Shown here in pieces: positions 44,101-53,954 of a stretch of DNA of 64,000 nt; within the stretch, counting starts at the first letter, position 1; every line of letters starts with the position of its first letter. Position numbers and translations under genes: made by a program. The stretch is from Hyparrhenia diplandra. Taxonomy: Eukaryota; Streptophyta; Magnoliopsida; Poales; Poaceae. The stretch lies in the NCBI GenBank assembly GCA_015847255.1, contig JADLZK010001387.1:16781-80780 (forward strand), written 5' to 3'. The notes under the pieces were generated by a model. That model was not told the DNA's origin and searched no databases. It saw nothing but the letters and a program-made list of their open reading frames with translations.

Positions 44101-45452
44101 TTCTTTTTCGCCATCTTGTTATCACATCATCATCCATCACCACCCTTAACCCAATTTCAGTCAATTGCCCAAGACTAATTAGGTAAGCTCTAAGTTTTGG
44201 AATGTAATAAACATCATCTAGCACCCACTGCTCACCACTAGCATTCTGAAACACAATTGAGCCTAAACCCTGAATATCAACACCAGAACCATCACCAAAT
44301 CTCACCTTACCAGTGATTGAAGTATCAATTTCCTTGAACTTGCTTCTATCACCTGTCATGTGATTGCTGGCACCATTGTCCAGGTACCAGATCTTCCCTG
44401 TGGGCCCTCCATTGCCAGTGAAGTGATGTTCAGGCTGCAACTTGCTCCCATTCAGACACACATTCTTCTGAACTTTCTGAATTTTTGCATACAGCACTGC
44501 CGGCTCCATCTCAACTCTAGCATGATGAGCCTCTTCATCCTTCTTCCCCGGACACCTGTTGGCATAGTGGCCATTCTGATGGCATTTGAAACACTGTATA
44601 TGGCTCTTGTCTTTTCTGCCATTATCAGTGTTGTCTCTGCCATGATCTCCTCGGCCACCTCTTCCACCTTGGCCAAAACCTCCCCGGCCTCGACCTCTTC
44701 CACGGCCACCACCACCTCCCTGTGGCTTGCCACTCCCGGAGCTCTCTCCCCCGGCTTTCTTTTGCCTAGCTTCCCACTCGGCTTGAGTGAGTAACACCTG
44801 GCCGGTGTCATTCTTCCCTCTCTTCACCCTCTCTTCATAGGTCTTCAGCCTACCTACTGCATCATCGAACTCCAGCTTCTTCAGATCAGTGATCTGCTCG
44901 ATCCCCGCCACCACATTGATGAACTTCTCCGGCACGGTGTCAAAGAGCTTCTTCACCAGTGTCCGGTTCTCCAAAGTCCCTCTAAGGTTGCCATACCGGG
45001 CGCCATCGGCCAAGCTATGCGGCATAGTGATCGACTGAATCACCATCCCTCATCCGCAAGCCATCAAATTTGCTTTGCAGAGTCTGCAACCGCGCCTCCC
45101 TCACTCTCTCTTCTCCAACATGCCGCGCCTTCAAGGACTCCCACACCTCCTTCCCCGTCTTCTTCCCCGCGACCGCATCGGCGAGATCATCGAGGGGGTG
45201 CAACCGCGAGAGATGAGCCTTGGCTGTCCGATCCTTCGCCTTCGCCGCCCGTAACCGCCGCCGCATCATCTTTGGACCGGGCTGCTGCCCCTCCGGCGGT
45301 TCCACGATCTCCCAAACACCTTGGTGCTCCATGATCGCCAGAACACAGATGCTCCAACTGGTGTAGTTGGTGGCAGTTAGCTGCGGATATGGGATCCGCC
45401 CGCTGTCGCTGCCACCGGCGCCGCTACTCCGGTCACCCATGGAAGAACACAC
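41157..45452 (-). pseudogene. Copia GAG-POL polyprotein, multiply frameshifted
   Basis: From the 5' side: GAG start MGDRSSGAGG at about 45438 with PQLTATNYTSW; break near 45030; zinc knuckle CFKCHQNGHYANRCPG (about 44590); protease WYLDNGASNHMTG (about 44380); pre-integrase LWHGRLGHVNF; break near 43900; integrase HVDLCGP, LVDDCTRW and QQNGVVERKNRT; breaks near 43410 and 43260; reverse transcriptase LDVKTAFLNGDL, a stop near 42225, then YVDD (GVYVDDLIVTGQ); RNase H with YTDSDVGGD and KHIEIKYHFIRE, ending 41157. At least five disruptions preclude a functional polyprotein. Such elements copy RNA to DNA in capsid-like particles and integrate. Confidence 0.93.
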
Positions 45453-45485
45453 GCTCTGCGGTGATCGATCGGCTTTGATACCACG

Positions 45486-45930
45486 TGTAGAAGATGGATC
45501 AACCGATCACACCACGGATATGCACGGTGGCTAAGTCCTAGGATCGAAATCGCTATTTGGAGGATTGAGTGAAAACGATGAACACAAGATGAGCGCACAC
45601 AAAACCGGCGGGCGTCGGCTCCCCTTTTCACCTTGATTCAAACAGAATGTAAACACAATTACAACTGATAGGAGGCGCTAACACGCTCCTCACACGCTCC
45701 GCTACTTATAGTAGTAGTTGGTTACAACACTTACAACATTCGAATTCAAATAAACATGGATACAAGTTGGCTAAACCGTCGATGCTCCCGGTGCGCCCAC
45801 GCCGACATGGTGCGCGCTCAGCCTCGCCACGAGTTTTCCGCCAACACAACCATTCAAATTCTTCTCCATCAAACACCAATCGGACTTCACCATTGCGCGT
45901 TCAGGTCGGTGAACACGAGCTTGACCAACA
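45486..45930 (-). repeat. Copia 5' LTR
   Basis: The 445-bp LTR is followed on the minus strand by primer-binding site TGGTATCAAAGCC (45483-45471), matching the 3' end of initiator methionine tRNA with one mismatch. Confidence 0.93.
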
Positions 45931-46602
45931 CCGACGCGGCGAGCTGCTTGTCGACCTGCTCCCCAACGGCGCCCGGACACGGCGAGGCGTTTGTAGGCCA
46001 CCGCCCGGGCCGCCCGCGTCGCGGCCTTGGGCGACTCACGGCTACTACGCGCTGCAGCCCCGTCAGATGCGGGACGCGGCGAGCTGGTTGTCTACCTGCT
46101 CCCGGCGGCGCCCGGACATGGCGAGGCATTTGTTTGCTTGCTGCCGGGCGGCGGCGTCGCGGGCGTTCGGCGACTAAGTCTACTACGCGCTGCAGCCTCG
46201 TCCCGAGTGCGGACACGGCGAGGTGCTTGTCGCCCTGCTCCCGGCGGCGCCCGTACATGGCGAGGTGCTCGTCGGCCTGCTCCCGGCAGCGGCCGCGACG
46301 ATGCACAACGACTACGGCTACTACAGCGTGGCAGCCCGCCCGGGCGCCGGACGTGGCGAGGTGCTCCCCGACGGCGTCACTGGCGCGCTCCGCGGTCCCA
46401 ACTTAGGCGAAGGGTACGCGACAACCGCGGCATGGTGGCTGAACACCTGCGTCGTCTCCTTCCGTTCGCCGGAATTGGCGCCTCATCCGTGGCTATCAAT
46501 GGGCTGGCCGCCGGCCCTGGCTCGCCGGCTGCTGCGTTTCACCTCTTCGTCGTGCTTTTGGGCGGCCTCTTTCTGGTTATCCTGCACGTGCTCCTTGGGT
46601 AG

Positions 46603-47140
46603 CCTTGTCCGATGATGAGTGGACTGAAGCATCGAAAGACTGATGGAGTACGATTATCTTATCTAATCACGAGCTGCGCTAAGATTTAGCTTGGAATAAT
46701 CGGGGCATGTGTGCTGTGGTGGGGTTCTGGATCTTGGGTCTGTTGCTTCGCTTTTTCAGTTTCTTCGTCGAATTTGTCGTGTCCACATCTACTGGTCAGC
46801 GAAGAACATGGTCTTTGTATTATGATTTTCTTAAAACTTTTGTGGCTTGTTTACCTTTTGACCTTTTGGATCCGTGAACTTTGAGATATAATTATTCGAA
46901 GGTTTAAAGATGGGAACGGGTAACGTGGTGCTGCGATTAGCTAAACGCCTAAAAGGAGAAGGCCACTCTCACAAGGCCATTTAAAGCGAGGCAGGCCTCT
47001 TCTTTGATGGTGACCACACATCTTAACTTCAGTTGCAACGTTGGATGAGTACGGAGTACACTAGGACACATTAGTCATGGTCCACTGATATGGTTTGCTA
47101 TGGTTGCCGTGTTTTGAGTACAAATGTTCCACGATGCATG
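46603..47140 (+). other. R4 3' UTR and spacer
   Basis: The first ~160 bp match the R1 and R3 3' UTRs (GATGATGAGTGGACTGAAGC; GGGGTTCTGGATCTTGG). About 46770-47140 holds no gene. Confidence 0.6.
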
Positions 47141-47148
47141 TGTTCTCG

Positions 47149-47281
47149 CGACGCCGTGGGCCTCCCGGTCTTCATGGCTTCCTCCTGTGCCTTCCACGGC
47201 GGTGCCCAGCTCTGCTTTGGCATGTTGCTTCTGCTCTTGCTCGCGCTCACCTGATCAAACATCGGAGTTTGTGGTGAATAA
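47149..47281 (+). pseudogene. Family T fragment T6 (last ~45 codons)
   Basis: The sequence corresponds to VFMASSCAF and then QLCFGMLLLLLLALT in the last hairpin, with internal deletions and a premature TGA at about 47252, ending in the usual GTGGTGAATAA. No upstream half, promoter or intron remains. Confidence 0.8.
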
Positions 47282-47659
47282 TCTCTGTTCAGTTCTTGTA
47301 TACTCCCAATCTGTGTCTAAATAATGCACTCCCAAAACTCGCCCAGCCCAGGAACCAGAGGCCATCCATTGTTTGTAGGGGCTCTTGGCCGGTTTCCATA
47401 TCGACACCGACACGCAACCAAGCCGAGTCCGCCCACGACCAACCGAAGCAGGCGCGAGCAGGAGGCGGCCGTTGGGTGGACTAGGATTGCGTGCACGTGC
47501 CGCCTTTCAGTTGCAACGCGGCGCCGGCTACTCATCCAAAAGGTCGGCATTGCTATGCACGGTTTAACCAGTTCTGTCGATCGCTGTCGTCGCTTTGGAC
47601 CTGTCGGACACACTCTACCCTTCTGCCGTTGCAATTTGGCGTGGGTGTCCATTTCCGCC

Positions 47660-49115
47660 CGCGCTCGAGGCGGCGGCGGGCGACAACCCTAGCCGCCGCC
47701 CCAACCCGGCTCGCTCGTCCCTCCGCCCGAGCCGCCACCGGAGCGGGTCGCCCGTACTGCGCGGCCCGTGAGGATGGCGGTGGCGTGGCCTCCCCTTCTT
47801 CTCTCCGACAGTCCGGGGTGGGCGCAGCCGCTATGGCGGCGGGGGAGGGAGCTTGCCGGCGCGGGCCATTCACGGCGGCGGTGGAGGCGTCCCGGCCGGA
47901 TCGGTGGCTGCGCGGGGGGGGCGCGACAAGGCGGCGTGGTGGGCGGTGTGTTGGCGGCTTTAGCGGGACGGCGACGACGGCGACCATGGCCGGTTTGGGC
48001 GGCGCGGCGGCGGCTCCGGGGCGGACGCGGCCTCTCTCGCACTTGAGTTGGTGCGGTCTTCCCCAACGGTGACGGTATGGCTTCTTCGGCGGCGTCATGG
48101 TGGGCGCGGCCGACCGTGGCGATGGCGGGACGGTGGTGCCGTGGTGGTGCTACCGGCGTTGCCGGGCCCGGTGGGGGTCCTTCTTCTCCGTCGGGGCTCG
48201 CCGGTGGGGTGAGGTGGGGTGGTGCCTGTGGGGGCGCAAGGGCAGCGGTGAGGTTTCCTCCCTCTCTGCTCGTCCCCTCCTCCTTCTTGGCGGTGGCCGC
48301 TGTGCTGCGGAGGCTGGTTTCAGGCTGGCGTTGGGGGAGTGGTCCTCGTCTATGTCGTTCCTCTCCCTCTGACCTTGGCTGCCGCGGCGGGGCTGTCGTT
48401 GTTTGGAAGGAGGCCTTGGCGTCTTTGGTTTGCCGATTCGGGGCCCCGCTCTGTTCGGTTCCTCCCGGGGCGGCGGTGCCCATTCGTGCTTTCGGTCGGC
48501 GGCGGTGGCGCTGTCTTCTGCCGGAGGTTGGTTTTCAGGTGGCGTTGGGGGAGTGGTCCTCGTCTATGCCGTTCCTCTCCCCTCGACCTTGGCTGCGCGG
48601 CGGGCGGTCGTTGTTTGGAAGGAGGCCTTGGCGTTTTTGGTTTGCCGGTTCGGGGCCCTGCTCCTATTCCGGTTCCTCCTGGGCAGGGGGCGGTGCCCAT
48701 TCGTGCTCGGTCGGCGGCGGTGGCCGGTGGCGGCTACCGCTACGGGCGGGCAGTAGGTGGACGTTCATGGTGGCGGGAGGCTGGTGTTCAGCAGGAGGTC
48801 TAGTGGGGTGTTGGCGCAGCTCTGCGGCTGCTCGCGTGGCCGGCGCGTCGACCCCTATGAGGCTTCTTCTGGTTGCCGGCAGCGACGACTTGGTGTCTGG
48901 CAGGGACCCGATATCATGACCACCGTCCGTGCTTTGGGTTCTTTGGGCGTAAGCCTGGCGACGATGACATCTGCGGGTGTCGTTCCCCTGTGGAGGGCGT
49001 CGTATCCCAACACACTCCACGGGTGAGAGCCCTGTCCCTGTCTTGGACGAGCGGACGGCGGTGCTTGAGCGTCGTGACCTTCTTGAAGGCGTCGCTGTGG
49101 ATTTCGGCTTACGTC
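47660..49115 (+). mobile_element. GC-rich retroposon E1, copy 2, 3' truncated
   Basis: The body matches 3780-5120 of copy 1, clearest at the right (GCGGGTGTCGTTCCCCTG, then GACCTTCTTGAAGGCGTCG). The 3' quarter with the A tail is absent. It contains a ~215-bp tandem duplication at about 48313-48740 that copy 1 lacks. The open frames on both strands follow GC content and share no protein similarity with copy 1. Confidence 0.7.
48313..48740 (+). repeat. ~215-bp tandem duplication inside E1 copy 2
   Basis: GTTGGGGGAGTGGTCCTCGT and then TGTTTGGAAGGAGGCCTTGG each occur twice at the same spacing. Confidence 0.85.
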
Positions 49116-49929
49116 ATAGCGTAAAAAATTTATTCAATAAAAGGGCCGAATTGTAAAAAAGGCGGAGGAATTGGCTTATACGAAATGCCAATTAAGGCAT
49201 GTTCGAGAAGCCTTCTCCTTATTCAATCACGAGTCTATAGAAGAGTAGGAGAGTCGACGAAGGCAATCTTTTCAAGGGCCGTTCGGTACACCTCTTCATA
49301 GCGGTTTCTCTCTAATCTAAGAATAATTCCCCCTCATCTAAACATCAAAAGTGTGCCAAATTTTGATGGAGAGCATACAAGAGCCAATTCTCCATTCACA
49401 ATAAGAGCTAGGAGCTAAAAATCTTGCTCCTCACTATTCCTATGCAATATTTACCAAAATCACTCTAGAATCAATTCTCACCTGCTCTACAACCATAATC
49501 AACTAAAATCACTCCATTGAAGAATCAAGAAGCTAGAGCTAGGAATCAAGGAGTGAAGATTTACCAAAAGGATTGTTAGTTTGATTGGTTTCTAGTTCAT
49601 TTTGGTAAGAGACAAGGAAAAGATTCTCAACAATAGTACATAAGATTCCTTGAAAACCAGAATAGTTTTAGTAGATAGATCTACCAACCCTGGCCTAGGA
49701 TTTTACAAGCTCCAATCTTAAACTACTGTTTGTTTTTTTTTAAAAAGAGAAGCTTATTTTGATCTCTGTAAGATCTTTGCACATAACCCATTTTCAAGTA
49801 CAGTTCTAGACTCTTGTTGTTTTCTTATCTCTCAAAACACAAAAACAAACAAAGGACCGTCTGAGTAAACATTAAGATTAAAGAAGACATCATACAAGCT
49901 GTGACGATTTTTTTTTTCTAATGGTCATA
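49116..49929. other. AT-rich spacer upstream of T7
   Basis: No gene is seen. About 49590-49850 (GATCTACCAACCCTGGCCTAG, TTTGATCTCTGTAAGATC) matches about 53110-53250 upstream of T8, showing that T7 and T8 were duplicated with their upstream DNA. Confidence 0.55.
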
Positions 49930-50120
49930 TGCTTAATGATACCTGCATAGTCCTTATTCCAAAGAATTCAAATCCAGAAACTATAAAGGATTTTCGACCA
50001 TTCAGCCTGTGCAATTTCATTTACAAGGTTGTCTCGAAATGCATTGTCAATCGTTTGAGGCCTGTGCGTCGAGATATAATTTCTCGCAATCAGAGTGCAT
50101 TCATCCCTGGGATACTGTGC
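49930..50120 (+). pseudogene. LINE reverse-transcriptase fragment
   Basis: The frame encodes NDTCIVLIPKNSNPETIKDF, RPFSLCNFIYKVVSKC and NQSAFIPG, conserved blocks of plant LINE reverse transcriptase. Only about 63 residues remain; no other LINE part is adjacent. The sequence right after it (GTGCACGTGCAGTCAGTTAG) is shared with T8's upstream region. Confidence 0.85.
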
Positions 50121-50419
50121 ACGTGCAGTCAGTTAGTCTGAACAGACATAGTCCTCTCAGCCTCAAACCAAATTCCACTAGTCTAGATAAGTTTTTCGAT
50201 GCTGCGACGGCGACGCAGCGGTGACTCGTAGAATTTTTCTCCTCGTGTCCCTATCACGCGGTGCGATGACGCCACCTCTTCTTCGTCCGCAGGGAAACTG
50301 GTGTGTTTGGTTGCAGAAATATTATGTAGCCGTGCTACAATGGACACCGATTTTGGTGTTTGGTAACTTTCATCCGGGGGCCACTTGAATAGACCGTCGT
50401 CGTAGCAGCATCACCCCGC

Positions 50420-50810
50420 TCTTTAAAAACCGACACATACCAGGCGGGGAGCGCACACACCCAGCCCCAGGCAGCATTAGCATCATCTCCTCTCACCAGT
50501 TCACCGCCGGGCCGCCCACATCCGGGGTCCTCTGTAGCAACGTTTCGTCCTCACTCCTGCTGCGGCGCCTTCGTCTCCAGTAACGTTCCTTCCCCGACTC
50601 ATACCCATTTTTGGCAGGAAAAGAGCAGCTCTTTTCTACGTACAGATCGAAACTTTTTTTTTTGTTGTTGTGTGATATCCAGTCCTGGTGATCTCACCAT
50701 GTTCCTTGATTCCTGCGATTCTGAAAAAGCAAAGCTCTTGTTGTTTTATTGCTTGTCAATTAAACAGGGGAGGGACTACGCCTACGGCTTCGGGTGCCAC
50801 TCCGCCGCCG
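50420..50810 (+). promoter_or_regulatory. T7 TATA-like box, untranslated exon and 5' UTR intron
   Basis: TTTAAAAA (50422-50429) stands at the TATA position, and T8 has the same box. Donor GTAACG at 50580 and acceptor TAAACAG ending 50767 define a 188-bp intron; the ATG is 43 bp later. The open frame extends upstream into the intron to 50688, but paralogues start at 50811. Confidence 0.6.
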
Positions 50811-51194
50811 ATGAGCAGTCAGGGAAGCAGGGCTATGGCCATCGGCTTCATCGTCATGCTGCTTTCTGTCAACGCCGGCATGCACTCCGGCGCTGGCGGC
50901 TTCGGCTTACTCCTCTGCTTCACGGGGGTTGTCGTCGGCGCCAACCACGTCGCTGTCGGTGTACGCATGGCCGATCACTCGGCGGCCACCTTTCATGCGG
51001 TGTTCGGCGCTGCACGTGCGCTCGCAGCGTTCGTGGGCCGCAACACCGCCGCCGTGGGGCTCTTCATGGCTTCTTCTGCCGTGACTGTGGTCTCCGGCGA
51101 GGCTGACCCCGTTCTCTGTTTTGCCACGTTCGCTCTGCTCTTGCTCGCGGTCTCTCTGATCAACACTGGTGTTCGTGTGGTTTCTAGTTCTTGA
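50811..51194 (+). CDS. Family T membrane microprotein, copy T7 (intact, altered C-terminus)
   Basis: The 127-residue open frame starts MSSQGSRAMAIGF. Four hydrophobic segments remain (about 9-24, 30-52, 82-98, 103-121). Distinctive changes are HSGAGGFGLLLCF, the central loop MADHSAATFHAVFGAARAL, and FATFALLLLAVSLINTG. The C-terminus reads VRVVSSS instead of xxGE because a small deletion at the usual stop extends translation into former 3' UTR. AATAAATAAA is at 51241-51250. It is most similar to T8; the two form a local tandem pair. Function is unknown. Confidence 0.75.
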   Translation: MSSQGSRAMAIGFIVMLLSVNAGMHSGAGGFGLLLCFTGVVVGANHVAVGVRMADHSAATFHAVFGAARALAAFVGRNTAAVGLFMASSAVTVVSGEADPVLCFATFALLLLAVSLINTGVRVVSSS

Positions 51195-51342
51195 ATGCAT
51201 AGACGCTCGATTGAATCCTCAAGGCACTCGTGTTTGGAGTAATAAATAAACTTGTGCTACTGTAGTGTAAGCATTTTCTGTCCTACTTGCCATGCATCTT
51301 GCAATACTGTCCGGTCTGAACGACGATGTATTAAGTCAGTAA

Positions 51343-52140
51343 ACTTTTTTCGAAGGGACGGCAAAAGCTTTGCCGCGATTTCTATTAGACGAAAAAAAAG
51401 AAAAGGCAAGTGCCAGCCCAGTTTTTTGACGGGAAACCGGGCTAGAAAAACCATACAATTATGGAGGGTACCCTACTCCACCTGCATACCTAGGTACCAA
51501 GACAACTCAACTCGCGCTATAACTAGCGCCCACTCAAACCACTTGACACTACTAAAACTTGGTCGGATTGGGTCATCGACACGAGCCACCACTCCACTAA
51601 ACTTGGTCGGAAAAAACCCAACTAAAGAAGCTCAACACAAACTAACAACTCGGATGGGAGAAAATAAACATGACGCTCCGCTCGGTTGGATTGGATCATC
51701 AACACGAGCCTCCATCCACCATGGCCAGTCGGATTGGGACGTCGACACAACTCACCCAACACAACCAAACAAACCTCCTCCTCCACCGGCAGCATCCACA
51801 CAAACATGACCGCAGAAACGACGAAACAAGTGGCCCTGCCGCGAGACATTCCGACCAAGTCACAAATCCCCAACGACGCCTTCAAGAAGGTTACGACGTC
51901 CGAGCGCCGCCATCGCTTGTCCAAGAAGGACTGGGTTTTCACCCGAGGAGAGTGTCGGGGACGCGATGCCCTCAACAGGGGAACGACACCCGTAGATGCC
52001 GCCATCGCCAGGCCTTCGCCCAAGAACCCACAACACAGATTAACGGTCAAGAAGCCGGGTCCCTACCAGACGCCAACGTCATCGCTGAAGGACACCGCCA
52101 CGAATATTTTATTCATTTTTTTTAGGTTTAGGGAGAGATA
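51343..52140 (-). mobile_element. GC-rich retroposon E1, copy 3, inverted and 5' truncated
   Basis: Read on the minus strand it ends with GAAATCGCGGCAAAGCTTTT and CCGTCCCTTCGAAAAAAG, as copy 1 does. The body includes the GACCTTCTTGAAGGCGTCG and GGGTGTCGTTCCCCTG blocks. Only about 0.8 kb of the ~1.9-kb element is present. It lies in the T7 3' flank at a point continuous in T8 (about 54510). Confidence 0.75.
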
Positions 52141-53340
52141 AAGCATGGGAAATGTCTTCAACCTTCGTGTACCAACGAAATTATCCTAGTACAGACCTTC
52201 GTGCGCAGCTAGCAAAGTCACCACCAAAATCCTTACGGACAACAAATCAGTCTGATCTTGATTTGCGTGAGCAGCAGGTTAACTCACGAACAATCAAATG
52301 GAAATAAAATGGAAATAGAAAAGGAAAACAAAAAAAAGAATAATAAAGGACCACGAAAAAGAAAACTCAAAACATTAAAGGAAATAAAAGATGAAAAATA
52401 AAAATCCACATAATAAAAAAAAGAAATTAAAAATGAAAATAAAAAAGAAAAAAAACCAGTAAATCAAAAGAATTAAAAAGATCAAAAAGAAAAAGAAAAT
52501 AAGAAAAAAGAAAGAAACCGAAACAAAGCACGTGGGAAGTAGCAGCATCGGCGCGATGCATCACGCTTCCATCGCTGGAAAAAAAAGAAGAGAAAAAAAA
52601 TAGAATGGCCGCGTGGGCCTGTGAGATGGATGTAGTTGCTTGGTCGTTCGCACTCGCGCATGGGCCAAATTCGTTAACAGGCCACGCAGAAGCAGCAGAA
52701 TGAAACAGAAGAAAGAAATGGGCTGAAATGGAAAGTGGGCCGAAAATCAGACGCGCTGGGAGGGTGGTCGGCGCAATGCTAACTGCCGAACATTGGCGCA
52801 GTATAAGTCCGTCCCCTGTAAGTTTCGTGATGAAGGATAGAAACTTCGAACCTCCTGTAACCAAACTTTGATCTCGCAATTCATCTAGTGCTATCTCGTG
52901 CTGTTCCTGCTCAACTACCTCTGATGTGTGCTTTGTGTCCTTCAATTCCGTCCAATTTCAGTTACCGTCTCAACCATTGATCCGGGTTGTGATAGTATCA
53001 CTGCTTATGGTATTACTACTTTTGTCGAAACTTGATACTCCTAAGCAATCTGTGTCTAAATAATGCATCTGCTGTGCATTTTGAACAAGCTAATGTTTGG
53101 TAGCTTTAGTAGATCTACCAAACCTTGCCTAAGTTTTCACAAGCTCCAATAAAAAAAACCCCTTTATTTTGATCTCCGTAAGATTTTTGCACATAACCCA
53201 TTTTCTATTACAGTTCTAGAGTCTTGTTGTTTTTTTTATCTCTCAAAACACACAAAAACAAAGGGCCATTAAGATTATTTCTTAATAATGCATTTTAAAA
53301 ACTTATATTGAGTGGGTTGTGTTTGCGGTTGGGTTCCTCT
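52141..53340. other. Spacer with purine-rich tract, then duplicated T8 upstream DNA
   Basis: About 52290-52590 is an A-rich, almost pure-purine stretch. No gene is supported; the 172-residue minus frame here is its complement. From about 53090 the DNA matches the T7 upstream region. Confidence 0.5.
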
Positions 53341-53814
53341 GTTTTCCCTAGCTGTCGTGCATCTGCTGTGCACGTGCAGTCAGTTAGTATGACCAGACAT
53401 AGTGATCTGAGCCTCAAGGCAAATTCCGTTTTAAGTCAAGATAGGTTTTGCGCTGCTGCGACGGCGACTCTGCGGATCGCACGACCGCCGCCGAGTCCTA
53501 GAATGTTTGTTGTCGTGTCCCTATCGCTGCTGCGACGGCGATTCTTCTTTTGTTTCGATTCCCGCGGTGGCGTCGCAGGAAAGCGAATAATCCCGCCAAA
53601 CGCTCTGCGGTGAACGCGCGTTTCGTGACCGCGGCTACTGCGAATCGCAGGATTTGCACTGCGCGAGGAAAAAGCGAATAAGCGAGCCCAGAGCCGATTA
53701 CCGCTTATACGCAGCGCGCGTCTGCCACCCGCGGTCCCAAACAGGGCTTTTGTCAGGCAAGGAAAATTTCCACGGTCCTCATCGCCATCCGTCGCCGTAG
53801 CAGCATGGGCCACC

Positions 53815-53954
53815 CCGCTCTTTAAAAACACATCCAGCCCCAGGCAGCAGCAGCAGCATCTCCTACGGGCCTGAGAAACCCAAGCTCTTGTTGTTTTGTT
53901 GCTTGTCAATTAAACAGGGGAGGGACTACGCCTATGGGGCCACGCCTCGGCCCG
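53815..53954 (+). promoter_or_regulatory. T8 TATA-like box and intron-disrupted leader
   Basis: TTTAAAAA at 53821-53828 and the untranslated exon (CATCCAGCCCCAGGCAGCA) match T7, as does the acceptor side (CTTGTCAATTAAACAGGGGAG). The exon end, donor GTAACG and most of the intron are deleted, so T8 probably has an intronless leader. Confidence 0.6.

Larger units (their letters stand above)
40673..45934 (-). mobile_element. Copia LTR retrotransposon, complete but degenerate
   Basis: LTRs are 40678-41125 and 45486-45930, both TG...CA. The host duplication is CCGGA (40673-40677) on the left and CCGA, one G lost, at 45931-45934. The domain order on the minus strand is GAG, protease, integrase, reverse transcriptase, RNase H, which defines Copia. 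It interrupts R4. The LTRs differ at roughly 20 positions by eye (about 5%), so the insertion is not very recent. Confidence 0.95.
40139..46602 (+). pseudogene. Family R repeat protein relic R4, split by a Copia element
   Basis: Exonic parts are 40139-40677 and 45931-46602. It opens MDHGGE, then in another frame SGTFDGQLGAVVAPRQLS, QPGPGVAHPSNGASWRQLG. Repeats follow: LMLVDLLP, GEVLVDM, GEVLVGLLPSGG, VHNDYVYYVSQPRQGAG. Beyond the insertion come GELLVDLLPNGA, GHGEAFV, HGYYALQPRQ, GELVVYLLPAAPGHGEAFV, GEVLVALLPAAPVHGEVLVG and HNDYGYYSVAARPGAGRGEV. It ends with INGLAAGPGSP and a hydrophobic stretch FHLFVVLLGGLFLVILHVLLG before TAG. An early deletion relative to R2 (~25 bp) and several 1-bp shifts break the frame. 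It is the longest family member here and best shows the architecture: conserved N-terminus, 5-8 repeats, one likely C-terminal membrane segment. No known family is recognised. Confidence 0.65.

Noticed and set aside
47689..48919. 264- and 280-residue frames on opposite strands
   Set aside because: Both fall on E1 copy 2 and its 215-bp duplication; they are GC-driven.
50688..50810. Upstream extension of the T7 frame by 41 codons
   Set aside because: It reads through the inferred intron, and paralogues T1, T2, T4 and T8 start at the equivalent of 50811.
52290..52945. 172-residue minus-strand frame rich in Phe, Leu and Ser
   Set aside because: Much of it is the complement of an A-rich purine tract; the hydrophobic look is a composition artefact.
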